Positions 1 to 7,133 of a stretch of DNA of 14,856 nucleotides are shown here, piece by piece. A program made the position numbers and the translations under genes. Every line of letters starts with the position of its first letter. Position 1 is the first letter of the stretch. The DNA is taken from positions 1 to 14,856 of the forward strand of contig JBBINS010000065.1 of the NCBI GenBank assembly GCA_037443765.1, in the 5' to 3' direction. The notes beneath the pieces are model-generated. The model ran no database searches, was not told the origin of the DNA, and saw only the letters and a program-made list of their open reading frames with translations. The stretch is from CAIKZZ01 sp037443765. Lineage in GTDB: Bacteria; Pseudomonadota; Gammaproteobacteria; Steroidobacterales; Steroidobacteraceae.

Positions 1-433
1 ACTGGTCGTCGATGCCGCGATTGGCGAGCGCATCGGCCCGCTCGTTGCCGTCGTGACCGGAGTGCCCCTTGACCCAGTGCCACTCGATCTCGTGGCCGGT
101 GACGAGTTCGTCGAGCCGCTCCCAGAGGTCCTGGTTCTTGACCGGCTTCTTGTCCGCGGTCTTCCAGCCGCGCTTCTTCCAGTTCGCGAGCCACTCGCGG
201 ATGCCGTTGCGGACGTACTGCGAGTCCGTGTAGACGTCGACCTTGCAGGGCCGCTTCAGGGCCTCGAGGCCGCGGATCGCCGCGGTGAGTTCCATGCGGT
301 TGTTGGTCGTCAGCGGCTCGCCACCCCACAGTTCCTTCTCGCGCTCGCCCGCGACGAGGAGCGCCCCCCAGCCGCCGGGGCCGGGGTTGCCGCGACAGGC
401 GCCATCGGTATAGATCCGGATCGTCTCGGTCAT
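1..433 (-). CDS. rnhA: Ribonuclease HI (3' end cut off by window edge)
   Basis: Cytoplasmic endonuclease that cuts the RNA strand of RNA-DNA hybrids, removing primers and R-loops. The 144 visible residues align in register with E. coli RNase HI. The start MTETIRIYTDGACRGNPGPG carries Asp10, then Glu48 (in NNRMELTAA), Asp70 (in YTDSQY), His124 (in WVKGHSGH) and Asp134 (in ERADALA). All four metal-binding carboxylates and the catalytic His are therefore present. The Trp/Lys-rich basic handle (about residues 81-100) is also there, which marks the bacterial type I enzyme with the substrate-binding protrusion. The E. coli protein has 155 residues, so only about ten C-terminal residues are missing. 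The ATG overlaps the stop of the upstream methyltransferase gene as ATGA, which suggests translational coupling. In gammaproteobacteria dnaQ often lies close by, but that region is outside the window. Confidence 0.97.
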   Translation of the reverse strand, partial: MTETIRIYTDGACRGNPGPGGWGALLVAGEREKELWGGEPLTTNNRMELTAAIRGLEALKRPCKVDVYTDSQYVRNGIREWLANWKKRGWKTADKKPVKNQDLWERLDELVTGHEIEWHWVKGHSGHDGNERADALANRGIDDQ

Positions 434-1158
434 GTCGGCTCCGCGACCGCGCCGGCGAGCGCCGGCGCGCTCCTGCGCCGCGGCCGGATCGGGGTCATCG
501 AGTAGACGCGCTTCCTGGCCTTCAGGAGGTAGACGCTCCCGAGCCGCCCGTCGAGGCGGCCACCGACGCGCTCGAGCCCGCGGGCGAACGCGCCGCTCGA
601 GAGCGCCTCGACCGGCAGCACGTGGACGAAGCGCCGGATCTCGACGACGTCGAAGCCGAGCAGTCGCAGCCAGTCGCGGAGCCGTCCGCGGGACAGGAGG
701 CGCGTGAGCCCGGGCGGGAACCCCTGCCGGCTGACGTAGTGCCGCAGCGCCCACGGGCCGCCCGGCTCGAAGCCCAGGATGAGCACGTGTCCCTCGCCGA
801 CGAGCACGCGCTCGACCTCCCGAAGCACCTCGTGCGGCTCCGGCTCGTACTCGAGCGTGTGCGGGAGCAGCACCGCGTCGACGGACAGCGTCTGGATCGC
901 GAGCGAGGCGGCGTGGCTCACGCAGTCGCCGCGGGCGCCGGGCTCGGCGACGAGGCCCCGGCGCGGGATCCGGGCGAGGGGCAGAAAGGAGTCCGGCGGT
1001 CCCCAGTGGCCGATCTGGATGCAGTGCACGCCGAAGACGTCCTCGAGCGCCGCGGCGAGCTGCCGGCGCTCGGCCTCGATGAGCAGGCGTCCGAACGGGC
1101 CCGCGAGCCACGCATCGAGTGCCGGGCCGGACGTCAGGGCGTCGGGGGATCCTGTCAT
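430..1158 (-). CDS. yafS: YafS-like SAM-dependent methyltransferase
   Basis: Probable class I S-adenosylmethionine methyltransferase of the YafS group; the substrate is unknown. The 242 residues match the usual YafS length (about 240). The stretch VDAVLLPHTLEYEPEPHEVL (about residues 94-113), then LREVERVLVGEGHVLILGFE, is the family hallmark: an acidic post-strand motif, the 'PH..LRE..RVL' helix and the following strand. The N-terminal glycine motif is degenerate (IQIGHWGPPDSFL rather than LELGCGTG), as in this family. The C-terminus has the typical VYLLKARKR strand followed by a basic tail. I chose the ATG at 1158. An in-frame TTG at 1194 would add 12 residues but has no better ribosome-binding site; neither start has a clear one. 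The gene sits between rnhA (4-nt overlap) and divergent gloB, the same arrangement as in E. coli, and this synteny is the best support for the name. No biochemical role can be deduced. Confidence 0.88.
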   Translation of the reverse strand: MTGSPDALTSGPALDAWLAGPFGRLLIEAERRQLAAALEDVFGVHCIQIGHWGPPDSFLPLARIPRRGLVAEPGARGDCVSHAASLAIQTLSVDAVLLPHTLEYEPEPHEVLREVERVLVGEGHVLILGFEPGGPWALRHYVSRQGFPPGLTRLLSRGRLRDWLRLLGFDVVEIRRFVHVLPVEALSSGAFARGLERVGGRLDGRLGSVYLLKARKRVYSMTPIRPRRRSAPALAGAVAEPT

Positions 1159-1342
1159 GGACGCAGAATACCGGCCCGTGTCCGGGGAGGCCAACCGGCA
1201 AAAAGGCTAGCAATCCGAGGCAGTTATGGGTTAAATACGACCCACTTTGCGAGTCTTCCGGGGGCCCTCGCCCCGAACGCTCACCCCGGTCAGTGGTCTC
1301 CAGCGAGGACAACCGCCGCCGATGAGACAGGATGTGAGCCCC
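1159..1342. promoter_or_regulatory. Divergent intergenic region between yafS and gloB
   Basis: This 184-nt gap must hold the promoters for both the yafS-rnhA and the gloB-mltD-fabI transcripts. It has one AT-richer pocket at about 1223-1240 (TTATGGGTTAAATACGA), where a -10 element for either direction could lie. I see no convincing -35/-10 pair on either strand. A short GC hairpin (CGGGG, 7-nt loop, CCCCG; 1259-1275) lies inside the likely gloB leader. Promoter positions are inferred from gene layout only. Confidence 0.3.
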
Positions 1343-2140
1343 ATGCAGAGCCTGCCGGCGGACCTCAGCGTCACGCGCCTTCCGGCCTTCGACGACAACT
1401 ACTTCTGGTTGGTCCACGGCGCCGGTGCCGCGGGCCGCAAGGTCGCGGTCGTCGACCCGGGCGATGCGGACACCGTGCTGACCGCGCTCACGGCCGAGGG
1501 GCTCGAGCTCGCCGCGATCCTCGTCACGCACCATCATGCCGACCACATCGGGGGCGTCGCGGCGCTCGCCGAGCGCTTTCGCGTGCCGGTCTACGGGCCC
1601 GCCGGCGAGGCCATCCCGGCGCGCACGACGGCGCTTCGCGAGGGGGACGAGGTCGCGCTCGCGCCGCTCGGGCTGCGCTTCAAGGTCTTCGACGTGCCCG
1701 GCCACACCGCGGGCCACATCGCCTACTACGGCCACGGCGCGCTCTTCTGCGGCGACACCCTCTTCAGCGGCGGCTGCGGGCGGCTCTTCGAGGGGACCCC
1801 GGCGCAGATGCTCGCCTCGCTCGACAAGCTGGCCGCGCTCCCGCCCGAGACGCGCGTCTACTGCGCGCACGAATATACCGCCGCCAACCTGCGCTTCGCC
1901 GCGGCGGTCGAGCCCGGCAATGTGGCGCTCCAGGAGTACCAGGGCGTCGTCGCCTCGCTCCGCGCCCGCAACGAGCCGACCGTGCCGACGACGATCGGAC
2001 TCGAGCTTCGGATCAACCCGTTCCTGCGCACCCGCCTCGCCGCCGTCCGCCAGGCGGCCACCGCCCACGCCGGACAGCCGCCCGCCGATGACGCCGCCGC
2101 CTTCGCCGTGGTGCGCGAGTGGAAGAACGGGTTCCGCTGA
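1343..2140 (+). CDS. gloB: Hydroxyacylglutathione hydrolase (glyoxalase II)
   Basis: Second enzyme of the glyoxalase pathway. It hydrolyses S-D-lactoylglutathione to D-lactate and glutathione, completing methylglyoxal detoxification in the cytoplasm. The protein has 265 residues and the metallo-beta-lactamase fold. THHHADHIGG (62-71) carries the first metal ligands His63, His65, Asp67 and His68; His121 (in PGHTAGH), Asp138 (in CGDTLF) and His176 (in CAHEYT) complete the binuclear site. The LPAFDDNYFWL opening and the C-terminal glutathione-contact region (LRARNEPTVPTT, then NPFLR and KNGFR) distinguish GloB from other family members. I chose the ATG at 1343 because the family starts only a few residues before the FDDNY motif. 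The in-frame ATG at 1322 (7 residues longer) and TTG at 1247 are alternatives. The stop TGA overlaps the mltD ATG by one base. Glyoxalase I is not in the window. Confidence 0.96.
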   Translation: MQSLPADLSVTRLPAFDDNYFWLVHGAGAAGRKVAVVDPGDADTVLTALTAEGLELAAILVTHHHADHIGGVAALAERFRVPVYGPAGEAIPARTTALREGDEVALAPLGLRFKVFDVPGHTAGHIAYYGHGALFCGDTLFSGGCGRLFEGTPAQMLASLDKLAALPPETRVYCAHEYTAANLRFAAAVEPGNVALQEYQGVVASLRARNEPTVPTTIGLELRINPFLRTRLAAVRQAATAHAGQPPADDAAAFAVVREWKNGFR

Positions 2141-3756
2141 TGCCCGCCCGCCTCCGGACGGTCCTCGGTGCGGCGGCGATGGTCGTCGCCACGACGCTCG
2201 CCGCCTGCGCGACGACGAAAGCCCCCGACACCTCCAGGGACTGGCCGATGGTGCCGGCGACGCGCGCCGCGCGCGCCGACCCGCCGCCCGAGCCGAAGAC
2301 GCCCACGGCGCCGCACGAGAACCAGACCGCGGAGCCGTCGACCGACGCGCTCGTCTCCTCCCCCGTCCCGCCGGAGTCGTCCGCGCCGCTCGCGGAACTC
2401 ACCGACGTCTTCGACCGCATTCGGCTCGGCTACAAGCTCCCGGACGTCGCCGACCGCTCGGTCGCGAGCCAGGTGCACTACTTCGCCAGCAAGCCCGAGT
2501 TCCTCGACCGGACGTTCGAGCGCGGCGAGCGCTACCTCTACTACGTGGTGCGCGAGCTCGAGGCCCGCGACATGCCGCTCGAGCTCGCGTTCCTGCCGGT
2601 CATCGAGAGCGCCTACAACCCCTATGCCTACTCGCGGGCGCGGGCCGCCGGCATCTGGCAGTTCATCGCCCCGACCGCGCGCCGCTACGAGGTGCGCGTC
2701 AACTGGTGGCAGGACGGGCGGCGCGACATCGTCGACTCGACGCGCGCGGCGCTCGACTACCTCTCCGAGCTGCACACGATGTTCGACGGCGACTGGTTCC
2801 TCGCGATCGCCGCCTACAACTGCGGCGAGGCCGCGGTGCAGCGCGCGGTCAACAAGGCTCGCCGCGCCGGGAAGCCGAGCGACTTCTGGCACCTGAAGCT
2901 GCCGAAGGAGACGCGCGGCTACGTGCCGAGCCTCCTCGCCATGGCACGCATCGTCGCCGACCCCAACAAGTACGGCCTCGAGTTCGCGCCGATCGCCAAC
3001 AAGCCCTACTTCGCGCAGGTCGAGGTCGGTAGCCAGATCGATCTCAGGCTCGCGGCGATGCTGCTCGATGTCTCGGACGACGAGCTGCACGGCCTGAATC
3101 CCGCCTTCAACCGCTGGGCGACCGACCCCGACGGCCCGCACCACCTCCTGGTGCCTGCCGCCGCGGCGCCCGAGTTCGCACGCACGGTGGCATCGCTGTC
3201 GCCCGAGCTCAGGATGCCGGTCGAGCACTACCGGGTCGCCGAGGGCGAGTCGATCCAGGGGCTCGCCCGCGACCGCGACATCCCGGTGAACACGATCCGG
3301 CAGATGAACGGCATCATGACGGCCGACCTGCACGAGGGCGAGGACATCGTGCTGCCGGCGAGCAAGGTCGCGCCGCTTCGCGCCGGCCTCATCATCGAGG
3401 GCGAGACGCCGCTCCCCGGCCACCACCGCCGCACCTACGTCGTGCGCCGCGGCGAGACGCTCGCCTCGATCGCGCGGCGCCACCACGTCGGCGTCGAGGA
3501 GCTCGCGCTCCTCAACGGGATGACGCCGCAGACGCGCCTCAAGGCCGGCAACCGGCTGATCGTCGAGGTCAGCGAGCACAAGGTCCGGCACCGCAAGAAG
3601 AAAACCGCGCGCACGGCGGCGAACGCGGCGGGGCACGCGCCGCACCCGTTGAGCGCGGTCGCCCGCGCCGCGGCGGGCCCGCGCGTCGCCGCGGCCGCCT
3701 CCGACCGGGGACACCTGCGCGTCGTCACCGACGACGCGCCTCATTCCGACGGCTGA
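2140..3756 (+). CDS. mltD: Membrane-bound lytic murein transglycosylase D, LysM lipoprotein
   Basis: Lytic transglycosylase that cleaves the MurNAc-GlcNAc bond of peptidoglycan with formation of 1,6-anhydroMurNAc, probably anchored to the inner face of the outer membrane. The 538 residues begin with a lipoprotein signal peptide whose lipobox is LAAC (20-23, lipidated Cys23). A Pro/Glu/Thr-rich linker follows to about residue 85. The SLT family 1 domain is centred on LPVIESAYNPYAYS, with catalytic Glu156 followed by AAGIWQFI, and later AYNCGEAAV. After the MltD-type linker (ELHGLNPAFNRWAT) come two LysM peptidoglycan-binding repeats, at about 363-406 (HYRVAEGESIQGLA) and 432-477 (TYVVRRGETLASIA). 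A basic, Ala-rich tail of about 60 residues ends the protein, making it longer than E. coli MltD (452). The start is the ATG overlapping the gloB stop (TGATG); the GTG at 2119 would put charged residues before the signal peptide. mltD next to gloB is conserved gammaproteobacterial synteny. Confidence 0.95.
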   Translation: MPARLRTVLGAAAMVVATTLAACATTKAPDTSRDWPMVPATRAARADPPPEPKTPTAPHENQTAEPSTDALVSSPVPPESSAPLAELTDVFDRIRLGYKLPDVADRSVASQVHYFASKPEFLDRTFERGERYLYYVVRELEARDMPLELAFLPVIESAYNPYAYSRARAAGIWQFIAPTARRYEVRVNWWQDGRRDIVDSTRAALDYLSELHTMFDGDWFLAIAAYNCGEAAVQRAVNKARRAGKPSDFWHLKLPKETRGYVPSLLAMARIVADPNKYGLEFAPIANKPYFAQVEVGSQIDLRLAAMLLDVSDDELHGLNPAFNRWATDPDGPHHLLVPAAAAPEFARTVASLSPELRMPVEHYRVAEGESIQGLARDRDIPVNTIRQMNGIMTADLHEGEDIVLPASKVAPLRAGLIIEGETPLPGHHRRTYVVRRGETLASIARRHHVGVEELALLNGMTPQTRLKAGNRLIVEVSEHKVRHRKKKTARTAANAAGHAPHPLSAVARAAAGPRVAAAASDRGHLRVVTDDAPHSDG

Positions 3757-3770
3757 CACAAGGGACGAAC

Positions 3771-4565
3771 ATGGGATTCCTGGCGGGCAAGCGCGCGCTG
3801 ATCGTGGGGCTATTGAGCGACCGGTCGATCGCCTACGGCATCGCCGAGGCGATGCGGCGCGAGGGCGCCGAGATCGCGATCACCTACGTCGGCGAGCGCT
3901 TCAAGGAGCGCATCACCGAGCTCGCGGCGACCGTCGGCAGCCGCCTCGTCTACGACATGGACGTCAGCGACGACAAGGCCATCGAGACGACCTTCGCGGC
4001 GCTTGGGCGGGAATGGGACTCGCTCGACATCCTCGTCCATTCGGTCGCGTTCGCGCCGCGCGAGGCGCTCACCGGGCGCTTCACGGACGTCACGAGCCGC
4101 GAATCGTTCCGGATCGCCCATGAGATCTCGAGCTATAGCCTGACGGCCCTCGCCCGGGCGGCGAAGCCGATGATGAAGGGCCGTGCCGGGGCGATCATCA
4201 CCCTGAGCTACCTCGGCGCCGTGCGCTCGATCCCCGGCTACAACGTCATGGGCGTCGCCAAGGCGAGCCTCGAATCGAACGTCCGCTTCCTCGCCGCGGA
4301 CCTAGGTCCGGAGGGCATCCGCGTCAACGCGATCTCGGCGGGCCCGATCAAGACGCTCGCCGCCGCCGGCATCGCGGGCTTTCGCAAGATGCTCGGCCAC
4401 GTGGCGGCCGCGAACCCGATCCGTCGCAACGTCACGCAGGAGGACGTCGGCAACGCGGCCGCCTTCCTGTGCTCGGACCTCGCCGCCGGCATCACGGGCG
4501 AGGTGCTGTACGTCGACGGCGGCTACAACAGCGTCGGCATGAGCTTCGCCGAACCGGAAGGCTGA
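3771..4565 (+). CDS. fabI: Enoyl-[acyl-carrier-protein] reductase (NADH), FabI type
   Basis: Last step of each type II fatty-acid elongation cycle: reduces trans-2-enoyl-ACP to acyl-ACP with NADH in the cytoplasm. The 264 residues give a full-length short-chain dehydrogenase of the FabI subtype. The cofactor loop is GLLSDRSIAYGIA (13-25), the adenine-side Asp is Asp64 in DMDVSD, and HSVAFA (90-95) follows. SYLGAVRSIPGYNVMGVAK carries Tyr147, catalytic Tyr157 and Lys164 with the FabI-specific Tyr-x6-Lys spacing. AISAGPIKTLAA is the substrate-loop signature. The position equivalent to E. coli Gly93, near the triclosan/diazaborine site, is Ala93. The start ATG has an AAGGGA Shine-Dalgarno at good distance and lies 14 nt after the mltD stop, so it probably shares the gloB-mltD transcript. 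A hairpin begins right at the stop codon. Confidence 0.97.
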   Translation: MGFLAGKRALIVGLLSDRSIAYGIAEAMRREGAEIAITYVGERFKERITELAATVGSRLVYDMDVSDDKAIETTFAALGREWDSLDILVHSVAFAPREALTGRFTDVTSRESFRIAHEISSYSLTALARAAKPMMKGRAGAIITLSYLGAVRSIPGYNVMGVAKASLESNVRFLAADLGPEGIRVNAISAGPIKTLAAAGIAGFRKMLGHVAAANPIRRNVTQEDVGNAAAFLCSDLAAGITGEVLYVDGGYNSVGMSFAEPEG

Positions 4566-4588
4566 CTCGGGTTCGGACGATCCCGAGT
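4565..4588 (+). terminator. Possible terminator hairpin after fabI
   Basis: A perfect 7-bp inverted repeat, ACTCGGG (4565-4571) and CCCGAGT (4582-4588), with a 10-nt loop starts at the last base of the fabI stop codon. A flanking G-T wobble can add one pair. The following TTGAATAACGATT is AT-rich but has no real T-run, so intrinsic termination would be weak. Its place at the end of the gloB-mltD-fabI group supports the call. Confidence 0.45.
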
Positions 4589-4905
4589 TGAATAACGATT
4601 GCGGCTCCACTTCCCGGGCGTCGCATTCCGAGCAGGAACCGCATCGGTGCCTGAACCCGCCGCCGGAGCGCGCAGGGTGATTACTTAAGGGATACTTACC
4701 CGTGCCGAAATATAAATTGCACGTGGCCGCGCCGCGACAGCGCAGGGACGTATAATCTCTACGGAGCGCCAGATTTGGGGTCGACGCGACCAAAATCGGC
4801 CAGAATGCGAACAGCCATAGGACGTGGCCCAGGACGGCGGTGGTCGCCCGCACCGACGTCAACCTCCGACCGAGGCGCGCGTTTCGACCTGCAGGGATGT
4901 AGCTC
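4589..4905 (+). promoter_or_regulatory. Non-coding region upstream of the wbpM-like gene, with TATAAT box and leader hairpin
   Basis: This gap holds no gene that I can support. It is clearly more AT-rich than its surroundings at 4680-4720, where TTACTTA (4681-4687) is partly repeated as ATACTTA (4692-4698), followed by AAATATAAATTG (4708-4719). A perfect -10 hexamer TATAAT lies at 4751-4756, but no good -35 sits 16-18 nt before it, so an activator may be needed. Transcription from it would start near 4763 and give a leader of about 143 nt. The leader would open with a hairpin at 4768-4800 (GCC, GATTT and GGTCG pairing with CGACC, AAATC and GGC, broken by a bulge and an internal loop). An AGGGA Shine-Dalgarno (4893-4897) precedes the TTG start. 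Confidence 0.5.
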
Positions 4906-6939
4906 TTGGTTGCAAGAAGCAAAGCACGGCGGGGGTTCCAGAAAGCTCTCACGGCACTGCTCGGTCTGTCCCGGGCGCGCAAGAGACTCGTCATGCTGAC
5001 CGCGGATGCCCTCTGCATCCCGATCGCGATGTACCTCGCCCTGTCTCTGAAAAGCGACAGCCTGCTCGCGCTGACGCCCCCGGTGGCGCAGGCCATGCTC
5101 GCGGCGGTCGTCGTGAGCCTGCCGGTCTTCGCCCGGATCGGCCTCTACCGGGCGGTGATCCGCTACATGGGCCCGCGCGCGGCCTTCGTGATCGGGACGG
5201 GCGTCGCCGTGTCGTCGGCGCTCCTGCTCGCACTTGCCGCGAGCGGCGCCATCGCGGGTCTTCAGCTCTCGACGACCATCGTCTTTGCGAGCCTCCTGCT
5301 CGCCTACGTCGGCGCGAGCCGCATGCTGCTCCGCTGGCTCCTGCTCGCCAACGGCAATGGCGCGCCCCACGTCATCATCTATGGCGCGGGCACCGGTGGG
5401 GCGGAACTCGCGCTGGCGCTGATGGCGTCCGGCGAATACCGTCCGGTCGCGTTCGTCGACGACAACGCCTCGCTCTGGGGGACGGTCATCGCCGGCCTCG
5501 AGGTGCATCCGCAGTCACGCCTCGCGGACCTCTTGGCCGAGGCTCATTGCCGGCGCGTGCTGCTCGCGATGCCGTCGCTCTCGAGCCGCCGCCGCCGCGA
5601 GATCCTCGCAGAGCTCGAGCCCCTCGGCGTGCACGTGCAGACGATGCCGAGCATCGGCGACCTGATGGCCGGGAACGCCCGCGTCGACGAGGTGCAGGAG
5701 ATCGCGGTCACCGATCTCCTCGGCCGCGAGCCGGTGGCGCCGGTTCGGAAGCTGTTCGAGTCGTGCATCCGCGGCAAGGTGGTGCTCGTCACCGGCGCCG
5801 GCGGCTCGATCGGCTCGGAGCTCTGCCGGCAGATCCTCAGGCTCGCGCCGCGCCGGTTGCTGCTGCTCGAGATGTCGGAGCTCGCGCTCTACAACATCGA
5901 CCGCGAGCTTCGGGCGATCGCGGGCCGCGAGCACCTCGCGGTCGAGCTCGTGGCGCTCCTTGGCAACGCACACCACAAGTACCGCGTCCGCGAGATCCTG
6001 CAGAGCTTCGGCGTGCAGACGGTCTATCACGCCGCCGCCTACAAGCACGTGCCGATCGTCGAGCACAACGTCATCGAGGGCCTCTACAACAACGTCTTCA
6101 GCACCTGGCACACGGCCGAGGCGGCGCTCGAGTGCAAGGTCGAGACGTTCGTGCTGGTGTCGACCGACAAGGCCGTCAACCCGACCAACGTCATGGGCGC
6201 GACCAAGCGCTTCGCGGAGCTCGTGCTGCAGGGGCTGCAGCAGCGCAGCGAGCGCACGCGCTTCTGCATGGTGCGCTTTGGCAACGTACTCGAGTCGTCG
6301 GGGTCGGTGGTGCCGCTCTTTCGCGACCAGATCCGCCGCGGCGGGCCGGTCACCGTGACCCATCCCGACGTGATCCGCTACTTCATGACGATCCCGGAAG
6401 CCTCGCAGCTCGTGATCCAGGCGGGGTCCATGGCCAAGGGCGGCGACGTGTTCGTGCTCGACATGGGCAAGCCGATCCGGATCGTCGACCTCGCGCGACG
6501 CATGATCCAGCTCGCGGGCCGCTCGGTGCGCGACGAGCAGCATCCCGACGGCGACATCGAGATTTCGTTCACGGGGCTGCGCCCCGCGGAGAAGCTCTTC
6601 GAGGAGCTCCTGATCGGCAAGTCCGTGACGGGCACAGAGCACCCGATGATCCTGCGCGCGGTCGAGCACAGCCTGCCGTGGCGCGACGTGCAGGCGCTGC
6701 TCGAGGAACTGCGCATCGCGATGGGCCGCTTCGACTGCGCCTCGGCGCGCAGCATCCTAGAGCGCGCAGTGGCGGAGTACCACCCGTCCGGGGAGCTGCA
6801 GGACATCGTCTGGATGCAGCGGAACGTGCCGACGCTGCCGGCCATCCACGGCGAGGCCAAGATCATGGACCTGCAGGCCCATCGCGCGACCAAGGCGCTG
6901 CCGACACCGGCCAACGGGGCGGGCCTCAGCGAAGCCTGA
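4906..6939 (+). CDS. WbpM/CapD-family nucleoside-diphosphate-sugar 4,6-dehydratase, membrane-bound
   Basis: Polysaccharide biosynthesis protein of the WbpM/CapD family. Characterised members convert UDP-GlcNAc to UDP-4-keto-6-deoxy sugars, the precursors of QuiNAc/FucNAc in O-antigen or capsule. The 677 residues show about four N-terminal membrane helices (roughly 28-48, 60-80, 93-115 and 118-150). A first Rossmann domain follows (HVIIYGAGTGG, from residue 155). The catalytic extended-SDR domain has the NAD motif VTGAGGSIGSE (295-305). The active site STDKAVNPTNVMGATK runs from Ser419 to Lys434 with Met430 where ordinary SDRs have Tyr, the Ser-Met-Lys variant described for WbpM. The start is uncertain. 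TTG at 4906 has a good Shine-Dalgarno and keeps the conserved LSRARKRL segment before helix 1, whereas ATG at 4993 would remove it. No glycosyltransferase or other sugar gene is adjacent, so the polymer served is unknown; the exact product is inferred from the family. Confidence 0.9.
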   Translation: MVARSKARRGFQKALTALLGLSRARKRLVMLTADALCIPIAMYLALSLKSDSLLALTPPVAQAMLAAVVVSLPVFARIGLYRAVIRYMGPRAAFVIGTGVAVSSALLLALAASGAIAGLQLSTTIVFASLLLAYVGASRMLLRWLLLANGNGAPHVIIYGAGTGGAELALALMASGEYRPVAFVDDNASLWGTVIAGLEVHPQSRLADLLAEAHCRRVLLAMPSLSSRRRREILAELEPLGVHVQTMPSIGDLMAGNARVDEVQEIAVTDLLGREPVAPVRKLFESCIRGKVVLVTGAGGSIGSELCRQILRLAPRRLLLLEMSELALYNIDRELRAIAGREHLAVELVALLGNAHHKYRVREILQSFGVQTVYHAAAYKHVPIVEHNVIEGLYNNVFSTWHTAEAALECKVETFVLVSTDKAVNPTNVMGATKRFAELVLQGLQQRSERTRFCMVRFGNVLESSGSVVPLFRDQIRRGGPVTVTHPDVIRYFMTIPEASQLVIQAGSMAKGGDVFVLDMGKPIRIVDLARRMIQLAGRSVRDEQHPDGDIEISFTGLRPAEKLFEELLIGKSVTGTEHPMILRAVEHSLPWRDVQALLEELRIAMGRFDCASARSILERAVAEYHPSGELQDIVWMQRNVPTLPAIHGEAKIMDLQAHRATKALPTPANGAGLSEA

Positions 6940-6948
6940 CGGCGCGCG

Positions 6949-6967
6949 GCGCGGGCCTGGCCCGCGC
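6949..6967 (+). terminator. Possible terminator hairpin after the wbpM-like gene
   Basis: A perfect 9-nt inverted repeat, GCGCGGGCC and GGCCCGCGC separated by one T, begins 9 nt after the stop codon. It can fold as a 7-bp GC stem with a CCTGG loop. No T-run follows, so it may act as an RNA 3' end stabiliser or a Rho-dependent end rather than a strong intrinsic terminator. Confidence 0.45.
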
Positions 6968-7133
6968 GTCAGCCTCGACGAGACCGCCGGACGCTGAATG
7001 GGCATTCAGCCGAGTGCGCCTCGATCTTGCCGCCACGGCCGCCCGTTGATCGACGATTCAATCCGCGCCCCGTGAACCGCGTATCGCGACGACGCGTCTC
7101 GATGCGCTATAGTGGCTCTGCGCCGATTTGAAT
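6968..7133 (+). promoter_or_regulatory. metF upstream region with 18-bp dyad and TATAGT -10 candidate
   Basis: No gene is visible here. A perfect dyad, GCTGAATG-GG-CATTCAGC, occupies 6993-7010. It contains TGAA-N6-TTCA, one base longer than the TGAA-N5-TTCA site of the methionine regulator MetR, so it may be an operator. A weaker imperfect dyad, TTGATCGACGATTCAA, lies at 7046-7061. A -10-like TATAGT stands at 7108-7113 without a clear -35. If used, transcription would start near 7120, just before the foldable leader. Confidence 0.4.

Noticed and set aside
622..2091. Open frame of 489 codons on the plus strand across yafS and gloB
   Set aside because: Overlaps two genes with clear family signatures in other frames; low-complexity Arg-rich C-terminal half.
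1858..3759. Open frame of 633 codons on the minus strand opposite gloB/mltD
   Set aside because: Antisense shadow with Arg/Val/Gly-rich sequence and no motif, while the plus-strand proteins have intact active sites.
4775..4999. Small plus-strand frame of 74 codons in the wbpM leader
   Set aside because: Overlaps the start of the real gene in another frame, Arg/Ser-rich, with no family resemblance. Regarded as chance.
4302..5096. Minus-strand frame of 264 codons spanning the fabI end, the gap and the start of the wbpM-like gene
   Set aside because: Half of it is antisense to real genes and the rest reads through promoter-like DNA; no ribosome-binding site or motif supports it.
7091..7098. 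GACGCGTC palindrome as a MetJ box
   Set aside because: It differs from AGACGTCT, stands alone rather than in tandem, and short GC palindromes are frequent in this DNA.
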